Below are positions 11,934 to 27,232 of a stretch of DNA of 64,000 nt, one piece after another (position 1 is the stretch's first letter; each line of letters begins with the position of its first letter). This stretch comes from Sipunculus nudus (Eukaryota > Annelida > Sipuncula > Golfingiida > Sipunculidae), in NCBI GenBank assembly GCA_026874595.1, contig CM049308.1:74188624-74252623 (forward strand), read 5' to 3'. The position numbers were made by a program, and so were the translations under genes. The notes below the pieces were generated by a model, which searched no databases, was not told the origin of the DNA, and saw nothing but the letters and a program-made list of their open reading frames with translations.

Positions 11934-14900
11934 TTCATATTAAACAGATACAGCGGGTGGTCACCGTGGCAAGAATGGGGAGCCTGCACGAGTTCTTGCG
12001 GGACTGGCTTCCAGAACCGTGAGCGTCTGTGTGTAGCACAGGGAAAATGTAGTGGTGGAGTAAATCGAGAGACCAAAATGTGTCGGCCTAATGTGGCATG
12101 CCAACAAGGTAAGACTGCTGATGGCTCATTTTGCAAAAGAAAACACCTTAAAGGAGCCCATTCCGTCATCTTAACGTGTATTAAATAAAGATAATGTCGT
12201 GGACATTTTATGAAAATCAGTCAAAAAGCCAAGACCCCAGGGTGTGAAGGTTGTCTGTATTGTTTTCCCTCACGTGTCGATAATGTGTCCGGGGCCGCTA
12301 AAATGACTGGTCATAGTAATGCAAACACCTCTGACAGTGACATCTGGCGGCAAACAGGACATAATGGCCTTGCTTAACACGCTTCCACCTTTCAACATGC
12401 GCTCATATATACGCATTCAGAAACCACCGCTCCGGTCACAGGTTTGTCAATATAGACACCTGTACCGTGTTTATTAATAGCCTGTAGAAAAACAAGTTTT
12501 TTAGCCACGTTGACGTTAAAAGAACGTTCGATCCAGGGATATCCTGATTAAGCCAATAATCTTGTGAATTCTACAACTACAGAAGGCGTATAGCTGGCTT
12601 TAAGATTCGCACTTACTGAGACCATATGTACAGTAACAGTACGCGGGTCTTACCAGTTACCTTGTTACCTCTTCAACTAAGAAGCAGTAATACAGTACTG
12701 ATCTCCTAATGAAAACAGAGAAAATGAAAATGGTAAGGAAATTAGTGGGTTTATCCAAAATTATCGATCCTCCCGCATGCTTTTAATAGTTGTACCCGTT
12801 CATCTTCATGAAACAAGATTACAATCATACAGAAAAAAAATCTTACATCCTGCTCTGGTGTAGATATTCATCTGGTGTATTATTTTGTTTCATAATAACT
12901 TGTGTACAAAATTACAGACACTAAATAGTCAGGCGGATATCGAGGAAAATACAATAAGTAAATTTTCGGTGCAGATAATCATTATCCTAATAATGAACTT
13001 CGTATGCATGCATGCATATTCATATGTGTCGTATATGATAGTAATCGTGGCCTGTACAGTCACCCGTGCAAGAATATTGTTCCTTGCATATTTCACAGTC
13101 TCTTTGATCTTATGTCAAAACTTGCTTATTAAGATTTGATTCTTACTAGAACATAGAAAGTAGTATACCTGCATTATAAAATTGATTATATTAAACTCAA
13201 CTCTCGCCTATTGCTGAGATAGTATTTACCCTGGATGCTTAACTCAAGGAGCTAGCAAGTTTCCCTGAATACCGGCTGTTGTGATCTGATTAAATATGTT
13301 AATATATATGTTTATTGAGACTGTACTCATAACTGTTATCAACTGTTCAGGTGTGCATCCATTTTACCTGAAAGCGGCAGTCATGCATGCTCCATTCAGC
13401 TTGCCAACGATATATAATTAATCAGCTCACTGCAGTGTCTGTTGTGCTGGCAATGTGATGGATATCACACCTTGCTTTACTTCTGGGTCTCTAGAAAGCA
13501 GGTCTTAATTTACCGAACACTGGTGCTCAAAGGAGTACTCGGGTACATGGGTCGGGCTAATGCGCATTTAACATCATTCGATTTTCGAGAAGCTTCGAAC
13601 AGGAATGTCAGCTTTAAAATGTACCGTTATTCTCATAAAAACAGAAAATAAAACTGTCATATAATCCGTCGAGACAATGTAGGAATTAGGAAACCTCTTA
13701 ATCTAATATTTTATCATTTTTTATTTGTTTTAATTTTAGCATATATTATATTCTTGAATCTTGACATAACACCGATTCTAAACTCTCACCTGGACATCCC
13801 AGGTTTCAGGTCCAATGAAATCCTACTATAATTTGAGGATTTGGGAGTGGTCCATAAAGGGTTATCGGGCTCCAAACTTTGCTCTAAACACGTCTCCTAG
13901 CCATCAAACTCACTAGGCGGATAGATATATGCTTGGCCGCCGTCCTTGGTGTACCTTTTTGTCGCATCCCCACACCCTTATCGAACCCTAACAGGTTTAT
14001 TTCTGCCAGTTTCTCTAATCCGCTCATAGGGGCTGCCATTTTGCGTACACACTAAAACCTGGATGTCAACGGTCGCATGTCGAAATTAAATGTATTCCGC
14101 TAGTACAAAATATATGTTTTATTATAACATCACATTTCAAGCAGCCAGTCACATGACAGCTTTATCATACATGCGGAGCTCAGATTCTCCATGCACAAAC
14201 AACAGAAAGGTGTTTATGATTCTATATTTGCAGGTGCTGACGGTGGTCTAGCATGGAACCAGTGGGGAAGCTGTTCGGTAACTTGTGGTACCGGTGAGAG
14301 AGTAAGAAGAGCTTACTGTCCAAATCCACCATGTTACGGAAACATGACCCAGAGGGAAAATTGTTACCAGCCGTCATGCTATCAGGGTGAGTAAACTTTG
14401 TTGAATTACCTGTACCTTTGAAGCCCTCTTTATTTTTGCAAAGAAATATTAAGGAGTGTGTGTGTGTGTGTGTGTGTGTCAAGGGTCGTCGTGGACAAAG
14501 CGACATTGGGCAAATGCTACCATTTTGGGACGGATCTGGTTCCAGCCCAATTCGCCCCGTGGTATCTGATGGCTTATTTTGTTTCTCTGTACAATATCTC
14601 CCATTTACAATATGCTCGCCCGAAATATTTGTGCGGCAACGAGGTCGACTCTGTGACGTCATAAGAATGGAGTTGTGGTGCAATTACTGTAACGACGTGA
14701 CCGTAATGGCGGCATAATAAAAGAATTATTAAACATTAACGTTTACCTGATGAGATTCTTATTATCAGTATAAATGATCGAAGCGAATGTGAACCTGAAA
14801 AAAAACAAGCAATGGAAAATCGGCCAAAGGTATGATATGTCACCCACTGCAACGCCGAAATTATGCATATTGTAAAATAATCCTCCACAAAGATTTAAAT

Positions 14901-17880
14901 GAATTCCAATGAAATTTAGTGAGATGACTGGCAGATAGTGACAGGAGAATTGTTTAAATATTGGGGCTGCTTTTGATACAGATCCAGTCGTTTGTAGAGG
15001 TATGGTCTGAGTGCTTTCTCAGACAGACCATTCGTTCTCTGTTTCTGGATGCAATTACTCTGTGTGCAAAAAATCCCCAGGGATCCATTGTAATAATATT
15101 TACCCCTGCAAGCTGGTTGAATGTTTGCCCACATGAAAACTTGACAAAAATCGCATTTTCACAAGTCCACCAAAAATACTTTTTCTTTAGTTAATGGTCT
15201 ATCCTTCAACAAAATTCAGTCGATATTTATTGAGGACTTTAGGATGTATTAATCGGACAAAAACACACACAAACCACGCCGATCACGTAACTCCTTATTG
15301 GAGAAGGTAGTTTCGTCCGATCGGTCTACTTTATGTGTGAAAGTCGGGATATCGGGATGCTTCTCTTTAATGTGCTAGTCACCTACCTTATGAAAAAGAA
15401 TGTATGTAATTCCAGGCTTACTCTGTGTATATTTTAAGGATCTAAGGGTAATTTTGGTTATGAAATGTTCTTATAAGGCCTTCGTAAAGGATGTGTGAAC
15501 TTGTTTATCAACAATCTGTTTGTTTACATATTAATGTTGACAAACAAGAAAATCATGTAACCTAAGATGGTAGGTTGCATATATCGGAGGTAGAAAGGTC
15601 ACTTGTAGCAAAACACTATTTGTAAAGATCAGGCTTATCTGACTTGCTGCCAGATACCCTTGTTGAATTTGATTTTATTATTTTGGTGGGCCTAAGCATA
15701 TTAAAAAAAAGTTGATATAAACGAAAAAGCAGCCCGTGTGCGGTTATATATCCACGTTTTCTGGCTTATTTTTATAAACGCTCCAAGGGATTACCTAAAG
15801 TTTATAAAGGTCAGATAGGTGATTGGACCCCTTTAAGAATTCTCCAGTTGTTGCTAAAAGTAAAATCCAACATTTGGAAAAGAGACAACGCTCCTGTTCT
15901 GCATGGTGTTAAGTAGGCGGAATCTATTTACTTTCCATGAATTTTCCTCAGGCCCCTGAACCCATTCCTCAGGATTTGCAGATCATGTGATTTGTTAAAC
16001 ACATGCATCTCGGCATTTATATTTCCGATCAACCTATTTGTTTGATTATTTAAGAATGATTTGGATAGCGAATCAAAAGAAGTCATGTGCTAACTGTGCT
16101 AATGTAGATTTATTAATATTTTCCATATAATGTACTGCAAATCGATTCCAATATATACATATCCAATTTATATATTTAAAACCTTGATTCTTGTTTAGCA
16201 GCACTGAGCGTCTGGTCAACCTGGGGCGCTTGCTCCGTTACCTGTGGAAACGGTGAGATGTCACGGTCGAGGAGCTGTCTGAGTGGGAACTGCGACCAAG
16301 TGCCTTTATCTGGCACCAAGCCCTGCACACTCAGTCCTTGTCCAGGTTAGATATGTTACTTATAATTCATCTTCAATAATGTTTGCTTTCATAAGTAATC
16401 ACCTAACTTTGTGATTTGTACAGATATCCACATGTCATCAACCTTCAGAAATGAAGTTTTCCTGCTTGGGACAGCTGTATCGATACCCAAAGGTGCAATC
16501 AATAACGTTAATAACATTTAGAAAATATTCGAATGTTATTGATTATATACACTTTATTTATGCCCCCCCCCCCGAGAGTTATGTTTCAGTATCATCGTCT
16601 GGCTGTCCTCAGTCGTCGTGTGTAGAATATCTTATGAACGCGACAGCTTTTGAAGGGCGGCATATTTTCCCCGAAATTGGAAACTCTAATTGTTTCTACC
16701 GAAATCTCGGACAGGTTCTAGAACTGTTGACCTTGACCTTGATCTTCAAGGTCAAATTTGCTAAAATATAAAATTTATGTGAACCCCGTAACTTTTGAAA
16801 TACTGCACATTTTTTCCTAAAATTTGAAACATATGACTTGTTTCGAACAATTTCTTGGATGAGTTTGAAAACTGGTGACCTTGGCCAGGATCTTCAAGGT
16901 CAAATAACTTATTAAGCTGAATTATAGTTCATCGCCTCCAAGATATCCTTAGAATGCGATAACTGATGCATATCTGTTCCTCAAATTTGCCACACATGAG
17001 TACCGGCAGGGGCGTCAATGCGGGGGGGGGGGTTAAATATCCCCCTCCCCCAACTTTTAAGTAAGGGGTGAAGGTAAATGTTATCATCTCCTGCTATCCA
17101 GAGAATAACATTTATATACTGAAAACTGAATATATTAATAATTAGATTAATAGATTTTGTTCGGTTTTCGAGTTTACTAGAAATATTATATCTAACCCTG
17201 TTGGTCGCAGTAAACATTTTAGCAGTCACACATCACATGGAACAGTAGTAGCAGTCGCACCGCACACAAAAGCCCGCAATGTGACATAACCAGGATAGAG
17301 TATAGCTTGTTGATTTCATTTCGAAGCTCTACTGCACTCAGACGAGCTTGTACAGACATGCAGGGCCGATGTAACCCGTAATAACAAGGATCTAGGATCT
17401 CCTGTCGTATAACGTTGGCCGGTATCCGGCTGCGTTTTTTTTTTGGGGGGGGGGGACTCGAGGGCGTCTTTTGTGAGACATGATGTCTTGTTCAATTCAG
17501 GTTTACAGAATTCCGTTGAATATATCTGAATATTGCAGTGTTTCAAGAAAGATGCTTGAATTAAAACAAGAACGTGAACTCAGAGGAGTTTCGGTGGGGA
17601 AAATTAAATGCTCACATACAAATACACACTGTATCCTACCATCTACCTAAAACTTTTGGGATTTGTTCTTATATATGCGATAAAACGTCATATTATCATA
17701 ATCTCGGGCTATCGGAGTTTATTTTATATATTCAGAATGGAACCAGTGGGGCGATTGGGGCGCTTGTCCCGTGACATGTGGTGGCGCTACACGGTACCGC
17801 TACCGAACTTGTAATGGCCAAGGTTGTACAGGCCTGAACCAACAGGGGGAGCAATGCGGTACTGCACCCTGTCCAGGTAA

Positions 17881-17951
<71 letters not shown>

Positions 17952-20900
17952 TATTTATATTTATTTATTTATTATATATTTATATATATAATATTTATTG
18001 TAAATTTATACTTATACATATATATATATATATCTATAAAAAAGTTAAAAAAAGATAAGATAAAGTATAACCTCATGAAATAATAGGAAATAATAAAAAA
18101 GAAGGAAAATATCCAAGGTACATCTATATATACGTGTTTTAATTACTTTAATCCTTTAATAAAGGTTCTTGCTTTGAGGCTGCGAGGAGCCATTTATATC
18201 CATGCAGTAGCCAAATAGGCCTTTTGAATTTATAAATTATTTGAAATGATCTGCGGTTTGCAGATGATATATGAACAGAAGGATATTATATAGGTACTTT
18301 TGAATAATTAAATGCTTTATACATTTGACCTTGTCTCGACCAGTACATTCACGGATGCGTTTCATCACTTAAATGTGTTCATTTCTTCAGGTATACGACA
18401 TCGAGCGTATATTCATTCATTTACCTCATATGCACATTTTTAGGTAAGTTACGATAAGTCAGCCTGGCGCATCCTCCTATATGTTCTTACAGTTTTTCTG
18501 GCATGGGGCAATTGGGGAAGTTGCTCTGCGACATGTGGCGTTGGTAGACAAGAACAAAGACGTGCTTGTAATAATCCCCCTTGCTACGGCGACCTGACGA
18601 GGTCCAGATCGTGTACCCAAGGCGTCTGCATGCGTAAGAATTCATATTTGAAATTACTGTGGGTGCTTCATGTTCGCGGGTTAATTTTTGCCAGAATTTA
18701 ATTTTTTTAAGTTTCGCGCGTTTCGTTTTCGGGATCTCTCCATACAGGAACCAACGCAAGATTTATTTGTATTTGAATTATTTATATTTCCTTTGCAATC
18801 AGTACGAGGACGGGACATTTTTTTCTTGATCTTAATAAGCGTTGGAAATATTTACAAATATTTAATAATTGGGGAGGGTTCAAGAAAACATCGAAGAATA
18901 AGAAATTCTTTTCTCATTAATTACAGTTCATATGTAAGATCTAAAATATTTATGACATAATTCTTTGCTTTTTGAAACTTTAAACATTAACGACGTCAAT
19001 GTGTTTCCAATGTGACTATTGGTACACAGCCCAACTGGTTTGATATCAAGGAAGGTTTCATTTTCCCAGGAATGTCGCAATTTTTAAAATCTCACGAAAA
19101 TAATGCCAACCACAGTATGTACAGCAGACCATCGAATATTGCTAGCAATTTGTTCATATATCCTCCCTTCTCCGACACAAAACGCACCGACTCTCAGATA
19201 TAATGTTAAGATATTTTTTAAGACGGATTTTGTCGTCAATATTTTTAAAAATTTAGCTTTGTTTTACAAGAAACGAAAAGATGTTTAATTTATAAAAAAA
19301 AGTAACTTCCTTTTCCTTTTTCATAAGACCCTACATGTATAATTATAAAATAAGATATTTATCAAATTAATGAACTGATTAAATCTACTTTACAGTATTG
19401 AGCATTTGGTCTGCTTGGTCGACCTGTTCGGCAACCTGCGGTGCTGGTATGAAAGAGAAAACAAGACAGTGTATCCAAGGAAATTGTGAAGGAGAGCAGA
19501 CTGTGGAGAGACAAGAGTGCTATCTGAGAGCTTGTCCTTGTGAGTACAGAAAAGGTCCAAGGACGTACTCTGACTTGTCCTGGTGACTAAGATAAAAGTA
19601 TTATATTGTTTTAAGCTCAGCCTTGTCCTAGTGGGTACAGAAATTCGTTGTTGTTCAGTCTTCTCCAAGTAAGTACAGGAACTTCATATTTAGCTCAGGC
19701 GTGTCCTGGTGATTACAGAAAAAATAGAACCGGCTACACCTTTGCTTTTAGCGCAAGTTTGTCCCGGTGATACAGAAAAAGTACTCCGTCGTTTTTAGCT
19801 CAGGCTTGTTCAAGTGACGACAGAAAAAAGAGTTCTCCGTCGTTTTTAATTCAGGTTTCTCCTAGTGAATACAAAAAAAGAGAAACTTGTCTTTTTATGC
19901 TCAGGCTTGTCCTAGTGACTACTGAAAAAGAACCTAGTACTCCGTCGTTTATAATTCAGGCTTTTCCATATGAATACAAAAAATGAGTACCTTGTCGTTT
20001 TTAGTTCAAGCTTCTCCTTATAAATACCAAAACACGAGTTCCTGTCATTTTTAGTGTAGACATCTCCATATGAACAAAAAACGAGTATTTCCTCGTTTTA
20101 AGTTCAGGCTTCTCCTTATGAATACCTAAAAAACGAGAACTTGTCATTTTTAGTGTAGACATCTCCATATGAATATAAAAAAACGAGTACCTCGTCGTTT
20201 TTGATCAGGCTTCTCCTTATGAATACCAAAAATAAAAACAGTGCTCCGTCCTCTTTAGCTCAGGCTTCTCCTTATTACTGCCAAAACCACTGTACTTCTT
20301 CGTTTTTAGTTCAGGCATGTCCTTATTACTACAGAAAACAGGACTCCATGACTCAGCTTTAGCGATCACTCTTTGTCTGTTGTCCGTTCGTCTGTCTGTC
20401 TGTCCGCTAACCAGGCACAAAGGGTAACCACGGACCTGGAATCTTCTTGCTTGACATCCTTGGAGGACCATGAAAAATATCCTTAGAAACATGAAATAAG
20501 GTCTCTGTTACCCATACACTTCGATCTATGGGCCCTTAATTACCCCTCAGAATGATTAAAAAATGTGATACAAAAACTGAAAAACTGATGCATTGATCCC
20601 CATGATTTTTGCATGCAGATTGATCATGGAGTGTTTCGTCAGTTCCTGCAGACTGGTTGCGCCACTTGTATTTTTACTATTGTTTTCTCCATTTTTGAGA
20701 CCTTCAGCGCCAGTAAATGAACTAATATATGGATCGCCATGATTTTTTTTGCATGCATATTGACTATGGATTGTTTCATCAGTTCCTGCACTCTTGAGGC
20801 GCCACCTGTATATTTTTCCATTTTTACGCAATGTTTTCTCTATTTTTGAGACCTTCAAACAAGCAGTCTTCCGTTTAAAGGGCACAAATCGTAACCGTTT

Positions 20901-23214
20901 GACCTAGAATCTCCTAAGTTGACATCAGGGAGGTCCATGAAAAATCTCCTTGGAACCCTGAACTTAGGTCGTAGTGACCTATGTGCTGCTATATATGTCA
21001 AGGAAAATCATTTTGGCATCTTACAGGACACACTTGCATGGTCAGTTGGACCTAGAAACTTCTAACTTGATTAGGATCCAGGGAGTTTCCTGTAACAAGA
21101 AACCAGAATTAATGTCACTGTGACCTACATTCTGCAAGCTGTGTGCAAGAAAATTATTTTACCACTATTTTTCAGATCGGCAAAAATTTTATCTAAGGTC
21201 TTCGTTTTTAGCTAAGACTTGTCCTGCTCACTACAGAAAAAAACCCGAGCACTTAGGTATTACGCCAAGATACAAGCGTCTCTCTTGAATCTTAAAGTTA
21301 GATGGCGCCAAACGTAGGTGAATTTATAGACTTTATATTTGTCTATCAGTTATTTACGCCCTTATGTCATCCGGGATGGAAATTATCCTGAAAATGCTAA
21401 GTCGTACTTTTCTTTATCCAGATAATTGTTATCCAAAAGTAAATACTGGCGTACGAGAGTCGTGAGGTTAAAGTATTTATTTCACATCACTTATATCTTT
21501 AAAATCCCAAGCTTTGTCCTGAACTGCTTGATAGCTGATGAAATCAATTTGATGAAAAAAAGTCGAAATCGCTAAAAAATGAATCATGAATTACAGCGGG
21601 TGCTGGAACGGAACGGAATATAAATGGTTCTTTCTCTATTCAGTGCTTCTCGATTGGAATGCATGGGGAGCGTGCTCACAGACGTGCGGTGGTGGCAGAC
21701 AAAGGAGGAGTAGAGAATGTAGGAACGGGCCCTGCAATGACGTCACGTTTCAGGAACGGGAATGTAACCAAAACCCTTGTAAAGGTAAAAATCTTTATCA
21801 CCACGCTATATCTATATAAAGGATAGTTTGATATCATTTATTTTGACATTTTAATCATCAGGGGCCGATTAAAGATAAAGATGGGTACAACCCGGGAGGA
21901 CTAATGACAAAACCTAAGAAAGGACCCCAGGTCCAGAAAAGGGGGTGTCCTGGCCGCAAAATGTGTCTGAAAAAATAACAAAGGTTGCGGCGGCAGAAAA
22001 AAAGGGGTCGGGGGGTCCAGACACCCTGGACTCTCCCCCTGGTTCCGCTCCTGTTCATGGTTCATTTACCATACTATATTTGTATTATATAGCTTATGGC
22101 AGAAAAATAGACGTTTCCCACCAAACCATCGGCGACTAAGAATACTGTGTGTTCAGATCCGTTATATCCACAACAAGGATCATAATTATACATGGAATTA
22201 AATATAAGAAGATTACACATAATAAATCTACATTATAATTAACGATGCGGTCTTTGCACGGCCTCTTAACAAAACCAGTGATGCTGTCTTACTGGACCCG
22301 AATACATCAGTAGAACATTACAGTCTCCTGCTGATGGTCTATTCTTTAAATGTTAATGTGTCTTTCCAGTACTGAGTCTTTGGAATGAGTGGTCCGCGTG
22401 TTCCACTACCTGTGGCACAGGTACGAAACAGCGAACCAGAAGGTGCCTTGATGGAGATTGTTCCGCAGACAGGATGTCGGAGACCCTTGATTGTTTTATG
22501 AGGAATTGTCCAGGTGAGTCCGAGAGATAACTGTGGAGTGAAGGTCAAAGGTCACAAGATAACCCATTTTGTTACGAAGACAAAATGTTCAGGGGAAAAT
22601 TCTGGGCCGATCCGGGATTCGAACCCATAACGGTGGCGCACAATCCGGCCTACAAACGGCTTCGCTAGAAAAGCATGCTTCACTAGCGAGACAGTTCGGT
22701 CCGCTTTTATGTCACCCCGTAACACACATCCTCTTAAGAGCGTTCTGCTATCAGAACAAGACTAATTATCCCAGGAGTCACACTTTGGGGAGCTTATTCC
22801 CTGGGCAACAAAGTAACCGTCACGTTAGACTAGACCCAGTTTTGTTTCGAAGACAAATAGCTAAGGGGAAAATATTGGGCCGATCAGGGATTCGAACCCA
22901 TGTTGGTAGCGCACATGTCCGGCATTTCAACCGATTCGCTAGAAAAGCATGTTTCACTAACGAGACAGTTCGGTCCGCTTTTATGTCACCCCGTAACACA
23001 CCCCCTCTTAAGAGCGTTCTGCTATCAGAACAAGACTAATTACCCCAGGAGTCACACTTTGGTGAGCTTATTTCCTGGGCCACAAAGTTTACCGTCACGT
23101 TGGACGAGACCCGTCAGTTAACTGTTGATCGCCCGGGTGCCGATACCGGCAACGGCGTGAAACTCCGAGAAATAACACGATCCTCCAGCGTGTTTAACGT
23201 TTAGTATATATATT

Positions 23215-23254
<40 letters not shown>

Positions 23255-25168
23255 TTTATGTGCACGGAAAGATCATTGTATAATTTATAGTGATAAAAAA
23301 TCAGGTGTAAAATGAAGAATGATTAACATGTGCAATTTTATAACTCTTTTTGTAACTCTCAGTCTATCACTCTACTTTCAGCAATAAACAATTTTTTTTG
23401 TCCTGCACATTTTTTCATGACAGTAATATTTTATATTTTGTTCCTGATATATTATAACTATGAGAATCAATGATCATAAGATCAGGTATCCAGATATCAC
23501 CTTGATCATGGCAGTATACACTGCTACACAATTTAGAATATAACCAACCAGTATCATGTATTCCTTTAAGTATTTAAGTATAGAAGAAGTGATATTGTTA
23601 ATGAATAAATAAATGAATCCACAACTTAATGAATAAACCAATAAATAGACAAATGATAAATCACTCGAAAAAAATCATAATATCAAGAACGATAATAGTT
23701 AATAAACGGGGTAAAATTAAAATTATCAAGTTATATCCCTTCTCAAACTGCAGCTATGCAGAAAGTGAAAAGTGAAACGCTAAGCAAACTCTGTTTACAA
23801 AGCTTGATAAAAAAAATGGTTTGATCAAGCACGGTAAATAATGGAATAAAACCCAGTGGGTTGTCGGAAGTAAACGTATAAATATATTTTTATCATCATT
23901 CGAGTCATTTTTTATTATACCATATGGCGGAATCATGTAAAACGCAAGAGAGAAACATACTTGTTAAGTTCTTATTCTCTTAAACGGTGCAGTAGTATGA
24001 ACGCTTTTATTCCTGATGTCGCAGTAGTTTCTTGCAACTAGTCAAAGAAATGCCCGAATATTTGGCGCTTCCTTTCGTTTCTGTCCGCGAAGTTGAAATG
24101 CAGTTAGTCAGTATGTATATAACATGAGCCCGAAGTTTCAAGATTGCTTAAAATTGCCATGTTAAAGGTTAACTTTCAGAAGCATGCTGTAATTCTTATG
24201 CTAATACTACCTTACGATTCCGTAGTTTACTACAGGGGCAGAACTTGCCTTGAAGAAGTAGAAACCTGCAGGGGTGACTTTATAACTCATCATTAGCCGG
24301 ATGGCCAGGATTTATAAGGAAAACTCTATAAGTGTATTTTTATTGTCAAATACATGCAGCAGTTTTTTTCCACTTTTTTAAGTCAGGACATATTTCTAAG
24401 CAATTTCCTTAAATGTCAATTTCTGCCCTTTAAAGCCATAGCATATGATAAAAATCATTCCGAGCCAAACATTCATTTTAATGTGCTAAACTTATACTAT
24501 ATTACAGGGAAAATAATATTTTTTTTGATACTAAGTTGTCTTTTTAAAAAAATGGGTATCAAATTATGAGGAATGGTTTTCTTTTTTGTTCATTCCATGT
24601 GAAATCAACAAATACCTCCTAAATGACCATGTCTGATTTGCCTTATACTTCATGTTGATACTTTCAATTTTCCCAAAAGCAAAATATGCAAAATTTTTAG
24701 CCATGTTTCTGCAAAAGTTTTCAAAGTTAAACCCTAGCAAATCATGTGAAAAATTAAATTCCAGTCTCTCTGACCCACTGTTTCTTACCCAAACTAGATA
24801 TTTCAAATTGATAAATACATGTTACTAATGTTAAGGCTTTTCTTAGCAACATAGGAAAACAATCAAATTATTTGATTTATAAGACATTACAACTGAGATT
24901 TACATAAACTTTTCAGATTTCAAATTTTAAAGTTGAGTTTCCACAACTGAATATTTATGATAGACCTGTCATATTTTTTTCCTCTCAGAGTTCCTTACAT
25001 TTCTTATGAAATTGTCTGAAGAACTTTTCTTTGTGTTAACTGATTAAATAATTAAAGAAGAACATTAAAACCTGTCTACTTAATTTTATGACATGAATGT
25101 CTGTTTGCAATGATTTTGTTTTGATGATTCTATATAAGATATAGTTATAAATGTGAAAAAAGAATGTT

Positions 25169-25219
<51 letters not shown>

Positions 25220-27156
25220 TCGCCAGGGATTTATCTTGGTTATCTGTCCTTTTAGAAATTTCTAATAATATCACTATATACGTATGGTCTTAAATACTTA
25301 GTTGCCTGTTAGTTCAAGAATTCTTTGGTATCCTGTATAAGCAATACACAATTTATAGACTATGTCTACACTGACCTCTTGTACTGGAACGATTTTTAAG
25401 ATATTATTTTCCTTCAATTAGATTTAAAAATCTTGAAATAGAAATGATTTTATCCTATTCAATTAACAAAACTAGAGAACCTTAGGAAAAGAATGATGTA
25501 TAGATTATGAAAATACTGTAAATTTGATTTTTTTTAAATAAAATTGTTTATTTTTTTGCTGGTAACCGTGCTTTGGGCCGAATGCATTGTAAAATTATGA
25601 GAATGGGTATTTCATAGAATAACTAAGCATATTACTTCATATGATTAATAGATTATAATACAGCTATAGAGCTTTGGGGGTCCTAGTCTGCATGTTAAAT
25701 TGTATACTTAACGATAATAGTTAATACGGTCAGACTGTAATTGAATATTATGAGCATATCGCCATAGCAGATACAAAATATACAGAAACCTGTGGTGGAA
25801 ATCTAAATAACGAATTAACGATCCTTGAATGTTTGACGACGCGAGACAGTTGTTACTTCTAATGCCTAAAAACGTTCGGTATAAATGTTATTACTCTTAA
25901 CTGGCATGTATTGCATTATTACTACAGTTTTGCTTGTTCCCCCATTGAAACTGGGGGGGGGGGGGTTGTTTGTATACACCACCACCCCCCACCTTAAATT
26001 CTGGGGGCTATGCATCGCCCCCCCCCCCCCCCGCTATCTACGCCCCTGATTCTGCTGCATATCTATGGCTGTTCTTCTAATTAAATACATGCTACTATCT
26101 TGAAGTCCATGTTTGCTGTTAAGAAAGGGTTTAGGTTGGTTTACTTTTAAAAATCACACTAGTAAAAGCAATATGGACTTTTTTATAGTTATTTCTTACA
26201 TTTCTTCCAGGAATAAAACATTTCTGACATCAACGTCTGTGTTCCTGCACACATGCTGTCAATTTTCTACATTATTCCCTTATAACAGTGCTACTTTCCT
26301 GGGGTGTTTGGGGGCAGTGTTCGAGGACCTGTGATGGCGGGAGTCAGAGAAGAACAAGACAGTGTCAGAACGGTCCTTGTGGGGCAGCCTTATTCGAGGA
26401 TCGAGAATGTGGCACACAGGAATGTATAGGTAAATAACATTTAAATGAGGGAGTAAACTACGCCTCGTTTAACAGTAAAAAAGGACCACACCAGCTTTTA
26501 TGTTTGGCTAATTTACAAATATTATTTTGCGAAATGTCACACTGTGATAGAAATTATAAAATCTGAAATCCTTAAAACTGTACGGAATTATTCCATCTAT
26601 AATTTTATGTGAAATTCACCTATGGTGATGACTTGTGGATATTTAAATGTGTCCAATGGATACCAGTTCACACACACACACACACACACACATAGAAATA
26701 AATCTGTACACAAATATTAGGCTTTTGAATATCAAGAAGGCCTTTGATTCAGTGCGATTAGCGATTCTTGACCGTCGATTTGATTCCCGGTTCAATTTTT
26801 ATTAAGCAGTAAACTTAATTTATACTTGTTTAAAATAAAATTTACCACAATAATGGGTGTTAATTAGTGTCAGCAAGTTAGACGACCATGTATCTCTCAA
26901 AAATGGTTTTAAACCAAAACAGAAATTTTCATCAGTTACAAAGGGTTATATTTTGTCATCATTTGAAGTAGTTCTTGGACTCATTACTTAATAAAAATGC
27001 TCGATATGACGTCATATATATTACGTCACATATGAGGGCTCACAAGAGGCTTTATGGTGACACATCCAATTCAAGAAAACGATTCATTTATTAAAAATAA
27101 ATACATTTTAAATGAAGTGTCGATTATTCGATGCATTGTTACACCTCATATATTAT

Positions 27157-27232
<76 letters not shown>

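Noticed and set aside
11765-12169. 134-residue minus-strand frame with Tyr-Ile repeats
   Set aside because: It is produced by (TA)n and (CT)n tracts and the antisense of exon 2.
14222-14683. 153-residue minus-strand frame
   Set aside because: It is antisense to exon 3 and intronic (GT)n DNA, with no recognisable domain.
16729-16900. TTCAAGGTCA motifs as nuclear-receptor sites
   Set aside because: The motifs sit in diverged copies of a repeat within an intron; repeat content explains them better than regulation.
19550-20345. CRISPR-like array of regular repeats
   Set aside because: The units are degenerate and contiguous without unique spacers, and the setting is a eukaryotic intron; a minisatellite explains them.
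22569-23039. 156-residue plus-strand frame, internally repeated
   Set aside because: It runs antisense through the tandem SINE copies, and its protein repeat reflects the DNA repeat.
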